The notes beneath the pieces were generated by a model. That model saw only the letters and a list, made by a program, of their open reading frames with translations, was not told where the DNA came from and made no database searches. 64,000 nucleotides of DNA from Candidatus Falkowbacteria bacterium S5_I03 (lineage in GTDB: Bacteria; Patescibacteriota; Patescibacteriia; Patescibacteriales; UBA12465), in the NCBI GenBank assembly GCA_019248265.1, contig JAEHGX010000001.1, positions 1-64,000 on the forward strand. The letters run 5' to 3'. Of this stretch, positions 33,245 through 40,725 are shown piece after piece. How positions within the stretch are numbered: the first letter of the stretch is position 1; each line of letters opens with the position of its first letter. A program made the translations under genes and the position numbers.

Positions 33245-34267
33245 ATGGCTAATAAAACCAAAGTCGCTTTTTTTGAGCTTGAAAAGTGGGAAGAGCAATA
33301 TATTTCCACGCGTCTAGCTAAAGAAAAAGCGTTAACATTAGAATTTCATAATACCCAAGTTAAGAAAAAGGATATTAAAAGTTTGGGAGAAATAGATATT
33401 TTGGCGGCTTTTATTTATTCCTCTTTAGACAAAGACACTTTAGAAAAGCTGGGTAAATTAAAAATGATTGCCACGATGTCGACCGGCTTTGACCACATTG
33501 ACTTGGATGTTTGCGCTAAGCGCCAGATAAAAGTCAGTAATGTTCCTTTCTACGGGGAGAATACTGTTGCTGAGCATACTCTGGCTTTGTTACTGGCTTT
33601 GTCTAGAAAGTTAGTTCCTTCAGTGGAAAGGGCGCGAACCGGAAATTTTTCTTTGGACGGTCTGCGCGGTTTTGATTTGCAAGGCAAAACTATCGGCTTG
33701 GTCGGTTTGGGCCATATTGGCTCTAAATTTGCCGAGATGGTTTCTAGTTTAGGGATGAATATTTTGGTTTATGATTTGAAGCCCAACAAACTTCTGGCTA
33801 AAAAATTAAAATTGAAATATGTGGCACTAGATTATTTATTGGCTAACTCCGATATTATTAGTCTCCATGTTCCATATAATAAAGCGACACATCATTTGAT
33901 AAACAGTAAAAATATTAAATTGATTAAGCGCGGCGCTTATTTGCTTAATACTTCGCGCGGTGGGCTGGTTAGTTCTTCGGCGCTCCTTAAGGCCTTGGAT
34001 ACTGGTATTTTAGCCGGCGTCGGTTTAGATGTTTTGGAAGAAGAGGGCTTTATTAAAGAAGAAAAAGAACTTTTGTCTAAAGAGTTTAATAAAAAATTTG
34101 ATTTAAAAACAGTCTTGCGTAATCATTTATTATTGCAAAATCCCAAAGTAATCATCACTCCGCATAATGCCTTTAATTCTCAAGAAGCTTTGCTTAGGAT
34201 TTTGGATACCACGATTGAAAATATTCTGGCATATCAAAAAAAGAAGCCGATTAATTTGGTGCAATAG
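33245..34267 (+). CDS. D-2-hydroxyacid dehydrogenase (D-lactate dehydrogenase-like)
   Basis: 340-aa NAD-dependent dehydrogenase. Catalytic and cofactor motifs are GLVGLGHIGSKFAEM (Rossmann), TSRGGLVSSSAL (Arg of the R-E-H triad), GVGLDVLEEEG (Glu) and TPHNAFNS (His). STGFDHIDLD and ENTVAEHTLALLL are also typical. In fermentative Patescibacteria a D-lactate or related 2-oxoacid reduction is likely. Monocistronic; TATAAT lies ~30 nt upstream of the TATATATGG start. Confidence 0.9.
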   Translation: MANKTKVAFFELEKWEEQYISTRLAKEKALTLEFHNTQVKKKDIKSLGEIDILAAFIYSSLDKDTLEKLGKLKMIATMSTGFDHIDLDVCAKRQIKVSNVPFYGENTVAEHTLALLLALSRKLVPSVERARTGNFSLDGLRGFDLQGKTIGLVGLGHIGSKFAEMVSSLGMNILVYDLKPNKLLAKKLKLKYVALDYLLANSDIISLHVPYNKATHHLINSKNIKLIKRGAYLLNTSRGGLVSSSALLKALDTGILAGVGLDVLEEEGFIKEEKELLSKEFNKKFDLKTVLRNHLLLQNPKVIITPHNAFNSQEALLRILDTTIENILAYQKKKPINLVQ

Positions 34268-34347
34268 AGATTATTGCTCTAATATTGAAAAAATATCAGC
34301 TTTGTATTAATATAGTTCTGTTAGTCTAATTAGTAATTAGCATATAT

Positions 34348-35742
34348 ATGGCTTATATCGATATTAAGTCGCTTCATCGCGAACCTAAAAAATACTTCGG
34401 CCAGGAAATTAAAATTGGCGCTTGGGTCAGAACGCTTCGCAGTTCCAAGGATTTCGGGTTTATCGAGGTTAATGATGGCAGTTTTTTTAAGGGCTTGCAG
34501 GTCGTTTTTGATGCTAATATCAGCAATTTTGAAGCAATAGAGAAGACTACTATCGGCTCCTCTTTGGAAATTGAAGGCACCTTGGTAGAATCTCCCGCTG
34601 CCGGTCAGGAATTTGAACTTAAGGCCAAAAAAATTACCGTTATTGGTTTAGCGGAAGCCGACTATCCACTCCAAAAGAAAAAACATAGCTTTGAATTTTT
34701 ACGCGAAATTGCTCATTTGCGTGGCCGCAGTAATACTTTTGCGGCAGTTTTTAGATTGCGCTCAACGCTTAGTTTTGCTATTCATAAATTTTTTCAAGAA
34801 CAAGGTTTTTCCTATGTCCATACGCCGATTATTTCCGGTAGCGATTGTGAAGGTGCCGGCGAAATGTTTAACATCACCACTTTAGATTTACAGAAAGGCG
34901 CGCCTAAATTACCTAATGGCGAAGTTGATTATTCTCAAGATTTTTTTGGTAAAAAAGTTGGGTTGACAGTTAGCGGCCAGTTAGAGGCTGAAGCTTTAGT
35001 TATGGGCTTAAACCGAGTTTATACTTTTGGACCGACCTTTAGAGCGGAAAATTCTAATACTACGCGGCATGCTAGCGAGTTTTGGATGATGGAACCAGAA
35101 ATGGCTTTTGCTGATTTAAATGACGATATGAATTTAGCTGAAAAAATGATTAAGTATTTGATTAGCTACGTCTTAAAGGAATTGCCGGAAGAAATGGAAT
35201 TTTTCAATAAATTTATTGATACCGGACTTTTAGAAAGATTGAATAACATTTTAAATTCTGATTTTGTCCGCTTGCCTTATACCGAGGCGATTGATTTGCT
35301 AATTAAGAGTGGCGAGAAGTTCAATTATCCGGTTAAGTGGGGGATTGATTTGCAGACTGAACACGAAAGATATATTACGGAAAAGATTTTTGGTAAACCA
35401 GTATTTTTAACCGATTATCCTAAAGAAATTAAGGCTTTTTATATGCGCCAGAACGATGACGGGAAAACCGTGGCTGCTATGGATTTATTAGTCCCGGGAA
35501 TCGGAGAAATTATCGGTGGCAGTCAGAGAGAAGAGCGCTATGAAGTTTTGAAAAATAGAATTGAAGAACTGGGGATGGATCCTAAGGATTATAATTGGTA
35601 TTTAGACACTCGCCGTTATGGCGGCGTGAAGCACGCCGGTTTTGGCCTGGGCTTCGAGCGGGCGATTATGTATTTTTCCGGCATGGCCAATATTCGCGAC
35701 GTGATTCCGTTTCCGCGTACGCCAAAGAATGCTGAATTTTAA
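34348..35742 (+). CDS. asnS: Asparaginyl-tRNA synthetase
   Basis: Class IIb aminoacyl-tRNA synthetase of 464 aa, the normal AsnRS length. N-terminal OB fold ([25 protein letters not shown]) binds the anticodon. Motif 2 [24 protein letters not shown] and motif 3 [15 protein letters not shown]...[10 protein letters not shown] close the active site. The asparagine-type sequences ([24 protein letters not shown]) favour AsnRS over AspRS. The TATATATGG start context is shared with the upstream gene. Confidence 0.95.
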   Translation: MAYIDIKSLHREPKKYFGQEIKIGAWVRTLRSSKDFGFIEVNDGSFFKGLQVVFDANISNFEAIEKTTIGSSLEIEGTLVESPAAGQEFELKAKKITVIGLAEADYPLQKKKHSFEFLREIAHLRGRSNTFAAVFRLRSTLSFAIHKFFQEQGFSYVHTPIISGSDCEGAGEMFNITTLDLQKGAPKLPNGEVDYSQDFFGKKVGLTVSGQLEAEALVMGLNRVYTFGPTFRAENSNTTRHASEFWMMEPEMAFADLNDDMNLAEKMIKYLISYVLKELPEEMEFFNKFIDTGLLERLNNILNSDFVRLPYTEAIDLLIKSGEKFNYPVKWGIDLQTEHERYITEKIFGKPVFLTDYPKEIKAFYMRQNDDGKTVAAMDLLVPGIGEIIGGSQREERYEVLKNRIEELGMDPKDYNWYLDTRRYGGVKHAGFGLGFERAIMYFSGMANIRDVIPFPRTPKNAEF

Positions 35743-35790
35743 TTAGAAATTAATATATTGTTGAACATTTAAAATAAAGGAGGATTAGTC

Positions 35791-36129
35791 ATGGGAAATC
35801 AGAAAGAACCGAAAGAAAAAAATATGAATTGGTTCGTGGAGCCGGAAGATGCTCACAGTAATGAGGTGATTGCCAAGAGTTTGTTGGCGCTAAGTCAATT
35901 AGATGAAAGCGTGGCCCTATTGGACTCTGAAGGCGTGGAGCATTCCGTTTTTCAAGTTGAAAATTATGCGTTTGTTACTCGTCTTTATAAAGATCGGACA
36001 AAATTCCAGCTTCATTTTAAGGTTTTTAACCGTTCCGGTAAGAATGGGCCGCTAAGGCTATGGACTTTAGGGGCGGACAAATCTAAAAAGATTAAGGTAA
36101 AGCTAAAAGACAAAAATCTCAAATCGTAA
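35791..36129 (+). CDS. Hypothetical small soluble protein
   Basis: 112 aa, no family recognised. No signal or membrane segment. The central part (about 40-90) alternates hydrophobic and polar residues suggesting a small beta sheet, and the C-terminus is strongly basic (KSKKIKVKLKDKN). It has a textbook AAGGAGG seven bases before the ATG, unlike most chromosomal genes here, and its own terminator, so it is a real single-gene unit. Confidence 0.7.
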   Translation: MGNQKEPKEKNMNWFVEPEDAHSNEVIAKSLLALSQLDESVALLDSEGVEHSVFQVENYAFVTRLYKDRTKFQLHFKVFNRSGKNGPLRLWTLGADKSKKIKVKLKDKNLKS

Positions 36130-36135
36130 AATTGG

Positions 36136-36165
36136 AAGGAGGCTTAATTGACAGCCTCCTTTTGT
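36136..36165 (+). terminator. Intrinsic terminator
   Basis: AAGGAGGCT/AGCCTCCTT stem with an 8-nt loop and short T tract. Confidence 0.85.
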
Positions 36166-36199
36166 TATTTTTAAGCTTTTTTGTTAAACTTTAAATAAG

Positions 36200-36964
36200 A
36201 TGTTAAACAAGAAAAAAAGACAACGCTTAATATTTTTGTTTGCCTATGTGGTTTTAGCCTGTGTTTTGGTTTATTTTTGGCGTCCGGTTTATTTGGTTTC
36301 CATTATTTTAGTTTTGGTGCCGCCGGCGGTTCTTAATTTTCTGTGGCTGAAAAAATCACGTTTTAAAATTTTATTATTTTCCGGTTTAACCACTCTATTA
36401 TTTGCGCCGCCGGTAGAAATGGCCGCTCGTTTAGCAGATGCTTGGGACGTTCAATCTATCTTACCGCGTTTATTTGGAATTGCGCCGCTTGAAAATATTC
36501 TTTTTGCCTTTTTAAATTTTTTCTGGGTGCTGGCTTTTTATGAATATTTTGTTGATCGAGATTTAAAGCGCCGGATTTCCAAGCGTTTTCGGTTTATAAT
36601 CTTAGGGTATATTCTTCTGTTTTTGTCGGTATTTTCTATTTTTTTCATCGCCCCCAACTTACTGGCGGTAAATTATGCTTTGCTGGCCCTGATAATTTTA
36701 TTGGTTCCCGGGGTGATTATGTTTTATTTTAATCCTAAGTTATTAAAAAAGACCTGGCTGCCAACCGTTTTTTTCGCTCTAGTCTTTTTTATTTATGAAG
36801 TCGTTTCTTTAATCATCGGTTCCTGGTGGTGGCCGGGCGAGTATATTTTGCCAATCAATTTAGCAGGTAATGTTTTTCCGCTTGATGATGTGATAATTTG
36901 GTATTTCTTATCAACGCCGATTTTAATCGGCGGTTATGAATTCTTTGTTGATGATAATAAATAA
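36200..36964 (+). CDS. Polytopic membrane protein, lycopene-cyclase-domain-like
   Basis: 254 aa with about seven hydrophobic helices. Two similar blocks, APLENILFAFLNFFWVLAFYEYF near residue 93 and FPLDDVIIWYFLSTPILIGGYEFF near 226, resemble the duplicated P-L-E-[EN]-x-x-F pattern of heterodimeric lycopene cyclases (CrtYc/CrtYd). No phytoene synthase or desaturase gene is in the window, so carotenoid cyclisation is only a possibility. The alpha/beta hydrolase starts four bases after its stop. Confidence 0.6.
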   Translation: MLNKKKRQRLIFLFAYVVLACVLVYFWRPVYLVSIILVLVPPAVLNFLWLKKSRFKILLFSGLTTLLFAPPVEMAARLADAWDVQSILPRLFGIAPLENILFAFLNFFWVLAFYEYFVDRDLKRRISKRFRFIILGYILLFLSVFSIFFIAPNLLAVNYALLALIILLVPGVIMFYFNPKLLKKTWLPTVFFALVFFIYEVVSLIIGSWWWPGEYILPINLAGNVFPLDDVIIWYFLSTPILIGGYEFFVDDNK

Positions 36965-36968
36965 AAAT

Positions 36969-37847
36969 ATGGAAGCTAAAAATATTAAAATTATTACACC
37001 GAAAAAAATAGTGCTCCGAGGATTTATTTTTGGCCCGCGGCGTAATCAGGTTATTTATATCCTGTTGCATGGTTTAAGCGGCAATCTTTTTTCCCGATTG
37101 GAAATAGTGGAGAAGATGGTAGGCGAAGGGGCGACCGTCATGGTTTTTAATAATCGCGGTTATGGTTTAATAAGCCAATTTCGAAAAATAAATCCGCGGC
37201 GGCCGGAGGCTTATGATTCGGTCGTGATCGGAAAGGCGCATGAAGTATTTACTGACTGTTTGGATGATATCGACGGGGCAATTAATCTTGCCTTGGAGAG
37301 TGGTTATAAGAAAATAATTCTTATCGGCCATTCTACTGGCTGTAATAAAATCGCTTATTATTTATCAAAAAAAAATCCGGCCAGCGTCAAAGCCGCGGTT
37401 TTATTAGCGCCGATGAGTGATTACGCTGATTTTAAAAAATTTACCAATCCTAAAATTATTAAGTCTGCGACTAAAAAAGCTCAGCAGCTAGTAGCTGCCG
37501 GCAAGTCCCATGAATTATTATCCGCTGATATTTGGCCGTATTATACAGATGCGCAGAGATTCTTGAGCCTCTTTACTCCCGATAGCCTGGAAGAAATATT
37601 TAGTTATGCCGTCCCTGAGAAGAAGCCGTTAATTTTAAAAAAGATTAAAAAGCCGGTGCTAGTGGTTTTAGCCGGCGATGATCAATTCAAAGATCGGCCA
37701 ATGATTGAGATTTATGATTGGTTTAAAAAGGCGCTTAGTGGTCAGAAGGCTGAGTTGGCTATGATAAAAAAAGCGCTCCATGGCTTTGGTGGCCAGGAAA
37801 CGAAAGTTAAGAATCTTATTTTTAAGTTTGTGAAAAGACTAAAATGA
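36969..37847 (+). CDS. Alpha/beta hydrolase
   Basis: 292-aa serine hydrolase. The oxyanion segment LLHGLSGN, nucleophile elbow GHSTGCNK, an aspartate in LAGDDQFKD and a histidine in HGFGGQ form a complete triad arrangement. The region KIIIGHSTGCNKIAYYL resembles DUF1749-type hydrolases. Substrate unknown. ATG at 36969 is preferred; upstream in-frame codons overlap the preceding gene. Confidence 0.85.
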   Translation: MEAKNIKIITPKKIVLRGFIFGPRRNQVIYILLHGLSGNLFSRLEIVEKMVGEGATVMVFNNRGYGLISQFRKINPRRPEAYDSVVIGKAHEVFTDCLDDIDGAINLALESGYKKIILIGHSTGCNKIAYYLSKKNPASVKAAVLLAPMSDYADFKKFTNPKIIKSATKKAQQLVAAGKSHELLSADIWPYYTDAQRFLSLFTPDSLEEIFSYAVPEKKPLILKKIKKPVLVVLAGDDQFKDRPMIEIYDWFKKALSGQKAELAMIKKALHGFGGQETKVKNLIFKFVKRLK

Positions 37848-37886
37848 TTTTATTACCGGCTTTGGTGGATTTCTAGTTTTAGCCGC

Positions 37887-38384
37887 CTATTCTATTTTTA
37901 AAATCTTATAATAAGCCTCTTTATTCAAGAGGTTTATTTTTATAGTGTCGCCAACACTTTTATTTATGAGAGCCGCGCCGAGCGGGGAGGAATAGGAGAT
38001 GGTGCCGCTTGTCGGGTCAGTTTCCGTGGCTCCGAGAATTTGATAAGTTTTAGTTTTGCCATCTTTTTCAATCGTCACCTTGTTTCCTAGTTGGACGGTG
38101 CCGTTGTTTTGAATTTTAATGATTTCTGCGCGTCCTAATAATTTTTCTAAATCCAGAATGCGCTCGTTTAGTCCGCGCAGGCGTCCTTTGGCTACTTGAT
38201 AACCGACGTTTTCCGAGAAATCACCCATCAGCGCCAGACGCTTAACTTCCTCGGCTTCGCGCGGGCGTTTAACGCGTTTCCAAAAATCAAGCTTTTTTAC
38301 AAGTTCGTAGTATTTATCGGCGGTCATCGCCGGGTCGATTTTTTTGTCTAAGCGAGGATCGCCTTTTCTGATTGGAACGCGCAT
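37887..38384 (-). CDS. greA: Transcription elongation factor GreA/GreB
   Basis: 165-aa factor that stimulates transcript cleavage in backtracked RNA polymerase. The coiled-coil tip with acidic residues is MGDFSENVGYQVAKGRLRGLNERI (family GD-x-SENA-x-Y), and the C-terminal FKBP-like domain has GATETDPTSGTISYSSPLGAALI. The N-terminal ~25 residues (RKGDPRLDKKIDPAM) are an extension relative to common GreA. Isolated, convergent to the hydrolase. Confidence 0.92.
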   Translation of the reverse strand: MRVPIRKGDPRLDKKIDPAMTADKYYELVKKLDFWKRVKRPREAEEVKRLALMGDFSENVGYQVAKGRLRGLNERILDLEKLLGRAEIIKIQNNGTVQLGNKVTIEKDGKTKTYQILGATETDPTSGTISYSSPLGAALINKSVGDTIKINLLNKEAYYKILKIE

Positions 38385-38555
38385 ATTTCTCTTAATTTAC
38401 AATTTTCTTTAAAAAAAGTCAAATATTAGCCCGGAATTAAGACGGATGTTGGAAAGAGATTTTTCTTGGTATAATGAAATTAAGGCCGATTTCTTTATTA
38501 TTTGAAGAAAAATAGTTTTTTTCCGTATTAATAACAAAGGCTCGTTTAGAGATTT

Positions 38556-39137
38556 ATGATAGAAAACATTGAATTTGAGCAAAAAACTGACGAAGAATTA
38601 GTTGTTATTGTTCTGGAAAATCAGAGCGTTTTTTCCTATTTAGTTAATCGTTATAAAGATAAGTTGCTTCGATATATCAGGCGCATATCCAATGTCGGTT
38701 TAGAGGAGGCGGAGGACATGTTGCAAAATATTTTTATTAAGGTCTATCTTAACCTTAATGATTTTGATGACAGTTTAAAATTCTCCTCCTGGATTTATCG
38801 AATTGCTCATAATGAAGTTATCGATAACTATCGCAAGCGGAAAGCTCGACCGCAACTTTTAGATATTGATATTAAAGATAGTCAAATTAAAGAGTTGGCC
38901 GGAGATACTAATTTATTGGAAGAGTTGGCGCGGCAAGAATTGAAACAAGAAATTAGTCAGGCTCTTTCTCGAATTGACGTTAAATATCAAGAAATGATTA
39001 TTTTGAAATATTTGGAAGAAAAAGATTATCAAGAAATATCCGATATTATTAAAAAGCCTTTAGGCACCGTGGCCTCTAGAATGAATAAAGCGAAAGCAGA
39101 ACTAAAGAAGGTTTTAAATACCAATCATAAACTTTAA
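38556..39137 (+). CDS. ECF-type RNA polymerase sigma factor
   Basis: 193-aa sigma70-family factor with only regions 2 and 4. Region 2: FSYLVNRYKDKLLRYIRRI...EEAEDMLQNIFIKVYLNL...FSSWIYRIAHNEVIDNYRKRK. Region 4 HTH: KYQEMIILKYLEEKDYQEISDIIKKPLGTVASRMNKAKAELKK. Four bases later comes a three-TM protein that could be its anti-sigma, then a secreted Met/His-rich protein. This suggests a membrane-signal-responsive regulon. Confidence 0.93.
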   Translation: MIENIEFEQKTDEELVVIVLENQSVFSYLVNRYKDKLLRYIRRISNVGLEEAEDMLQNIFIKVYLNLNDFDDSLKFSSWIYRIAHNEVIDNYRKRKARPQLLDIDIKDSQIKELAGDTNLLEELARQELKQEISQALSRIDVKYQEMIILKYLEEKDYQEISDIIKKPLGTVASRMNKAKAELKKVLNTNHKL

Positions 39138-39141
39138 ATAT

Positions 39142-39924
39142 ATGGAGAACGAAACATTTAATAAAGAAATCCTGGAAAAATTGCAGGAATTAAAAATTAA
39201 ACCGCGGGCGCGTTGGCACTTTTTGTTGAAAAATTATGCCATCTGGATTTCCGGCATCTTGGCGCTTTTGATTGGCGCCGCTTCAGTCTCGGTAATTATT
39301 TATCTTTCCAGTTATAATGATTTCAGTATTCGACAAGATATCAATAAAAGCCTAGGAGAAATACTATTGCTAACTTTGCCTTACTTTTGGTTGATATTTT
39401 TAAGCCTCTTTGTTTTTATTGTTTATTACAATTTAAAACATACAAAAACCGGTTACCGTTATTCTATCGGTTTTATAGTAGCATTTGCCGTCATTGCCAG
39501 TATTTTTTTGGGCGGTATTTTTTATGCCACCGGTCTAGGGAAGGAACTGGATGAAATCTTGGGACAAAAAGCGCCTTTATATGGCGAAATGATTAATCCT
39601 CGAGTCGATTTTTGGTCTAATCCGGAAGAGGGGCGTTTAATCGGAATAATCATCTCTCAGACTAACGATGAAGATTTCGTGTTAATTGATAAAGATCAGC
39701 ATGAATGGCTTGTTAAAATTGAGAGTGATGATTTTGCCGCTTTGCATTTGACTGGCGGCCCGCTAAGGCTTATTGGTGAGAAAAAATCTGATGGCGTTTT
39801 TGAAGTGTTTAAAGTTTTGCCGATGATGCCGGGGCATGGATTTTTTAAGAGGATGAATGGCGGTCCCCATCCTCCGGTTCCAGGAGGTCCGCGCATGATG
39901 GAACAAATAGAAATTAATTTTTAG
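39142..39924 (+). CDS. Three-TM protein with Met/His/Gly-rich tail, candidate anti-sigma
   Basis: 260 aa, no family recognised. A ~30-residue N-terminal cytoplasmic segment precedes helices at about 32-55, 73-95 and 106-128, which places the ~130-residue C-terminal domain outside. That domain contains a small beta fold (FVLIDKDQHEWLVKI) and ends in a Met/His/Pro/Gly-rich stretch (MMPGHGFFKRM...GGPHPP...GGPRMM). Its gene lies four bases after the ECF sigma gene. A membrane anti-sigma that senses an extracytoplasmic ligand, perhaps a metal, is inferred; no zinc-type anti-sigma motif was found. Confidence 0.6.
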   Translation: MENETFNKEILEKLQELKIKPRARWHFLLKNYAIWISGILALLIGAASVSVIIYLSSYNDFSIRQDINKSLGEILLLTLPYFWLIFLSLFVFIVYYNLKHTKTGYRYSIGFIVAFAVIASIFLGGIFYATGLGKELDEILGQKAPLYGEMINPRVDFWSNPEEGRLIGIIISQTNDEDFVLIDKDQHEWLVKIESDDFAALHLTGGPLRLIGEKKSDGVFEVFKVLPMMPGHGFFKRMNGGPHPPVPGGPRMMEQIEINF

Positions 39925-40057
39925 AATGAAGAAATTTATTTTATAGGCGTATTAACTAGCAGAGGCTAAAGTTAAGATCTTAACGCCCGGCTAATTAATA
40001 ATTTAAACGTTTCCAGTTTTCTGTAGGGGAAAGCGGAACGTTAATCAATTTAAAAAT

Positions 40058-40561
40058 ATGAAAAAAGATAGTTTATTAAAAGGAGCGGCCGTATTTGGTG
40101 CCTTAGCACTTATGGCTGGCGGTATGCTGGCGGCGGACGCGGCTGTTAATAACTCAGTTACTAGTTCTAGTAGCAGTAATGCCAATTCTAACTCCAATTG
40201 GGAAGGCCGAGGTAACCGTGGCGGCGGCAATATGGCTGGTTTAACTGATGAGGAAAAAGCGGCTAAGATTGCCGAAAGAGAAGCCAACAGAACCGCTAAT
40301 CAAGCTGCCATGGAAACCAGACGCACCGCTGTTGAGGCGGCTCTTAGCGCCGGTGACTATGACGCTTGGGTGGCGGCTGAGGGAAGTGATAGTCCAATAG
40401 TAACCAAGGTTACTAAAGATAATTTCGCTCAGTTTGTTCAAGCTCATAATTTAATGGAACAGGCGCGGACGATTCTAAGCGGTATTGGTTTGGATGCGAG
40501 TGCTGGCCACGGAATGGGAATGGGCATGGGTTTAGGTGGCGGACACATGATGAATAAATAA
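40058..40561 (+). CDS. Secreted Ala-rich protein with Gly/Met/His C-terminus
   Basis: 167 aa, unknown function. Signal peptide (KGAAVFGALALMAGGMLAADAA) and a Ser/Asn-rich linker lead to an Ala/Glu-rich helical region (~65-135) and a tail GHGMGMGMGLGGGHMM with six Met and three His. Upstream, AACGTTTCC (40006) and GGAACGTT (40035) form an imperfect inverted repeat that might be a control site. As third gene after the ECF sigma it may be a regulon target; metal binding by the tail is plausible but unproven. Confidence 0.65.
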   Translation: MKKDSLLKGAAVFGALALMAGGMLAADAAVNNSVTSSSSSNANSNSNWEGRGNRGGGNMAGLTDEEKAAKIAEREANRTANQAAMETRRTAVEAALSAGDYDAWVAAEGSDSPIVTKVTKDNFAQFVQAHNLMEQARTILSGIGLDASAGHGMGMGMGLGGGHMMNK

Positions 40562-40600
40562 AAGTTTAATTAAGTTTTGGAAATAGAGGGGATAAGCGGC

Positions 40601-40637
40601 AAAACACTCGCTCCGGCATAGGGAGCGGGTGTTTTAT
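40601..40637 (+). terminator. Intrinsic terminator of the ECF block
   Basis: AAAACACTCGCTCC/GGAGCGGGTGTTTT stem with one mismatch and T tract. Confidence 0.88.
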
Positions 40638-40725
40638 TTTTAAAAAAGAAGCGCCTATGTTAAAATTAAAAGACAGTTTAGGCAAGTGTAATATGCCTAG
40701 CTGATAATTTTTAAATTTTGTAATA

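Noticed and set aside
34268-34347. T-box leader before asnS
   Set aside because: The gap is ~80 nt, too short, with no specifier stem, T-box sequence or antiterminator.
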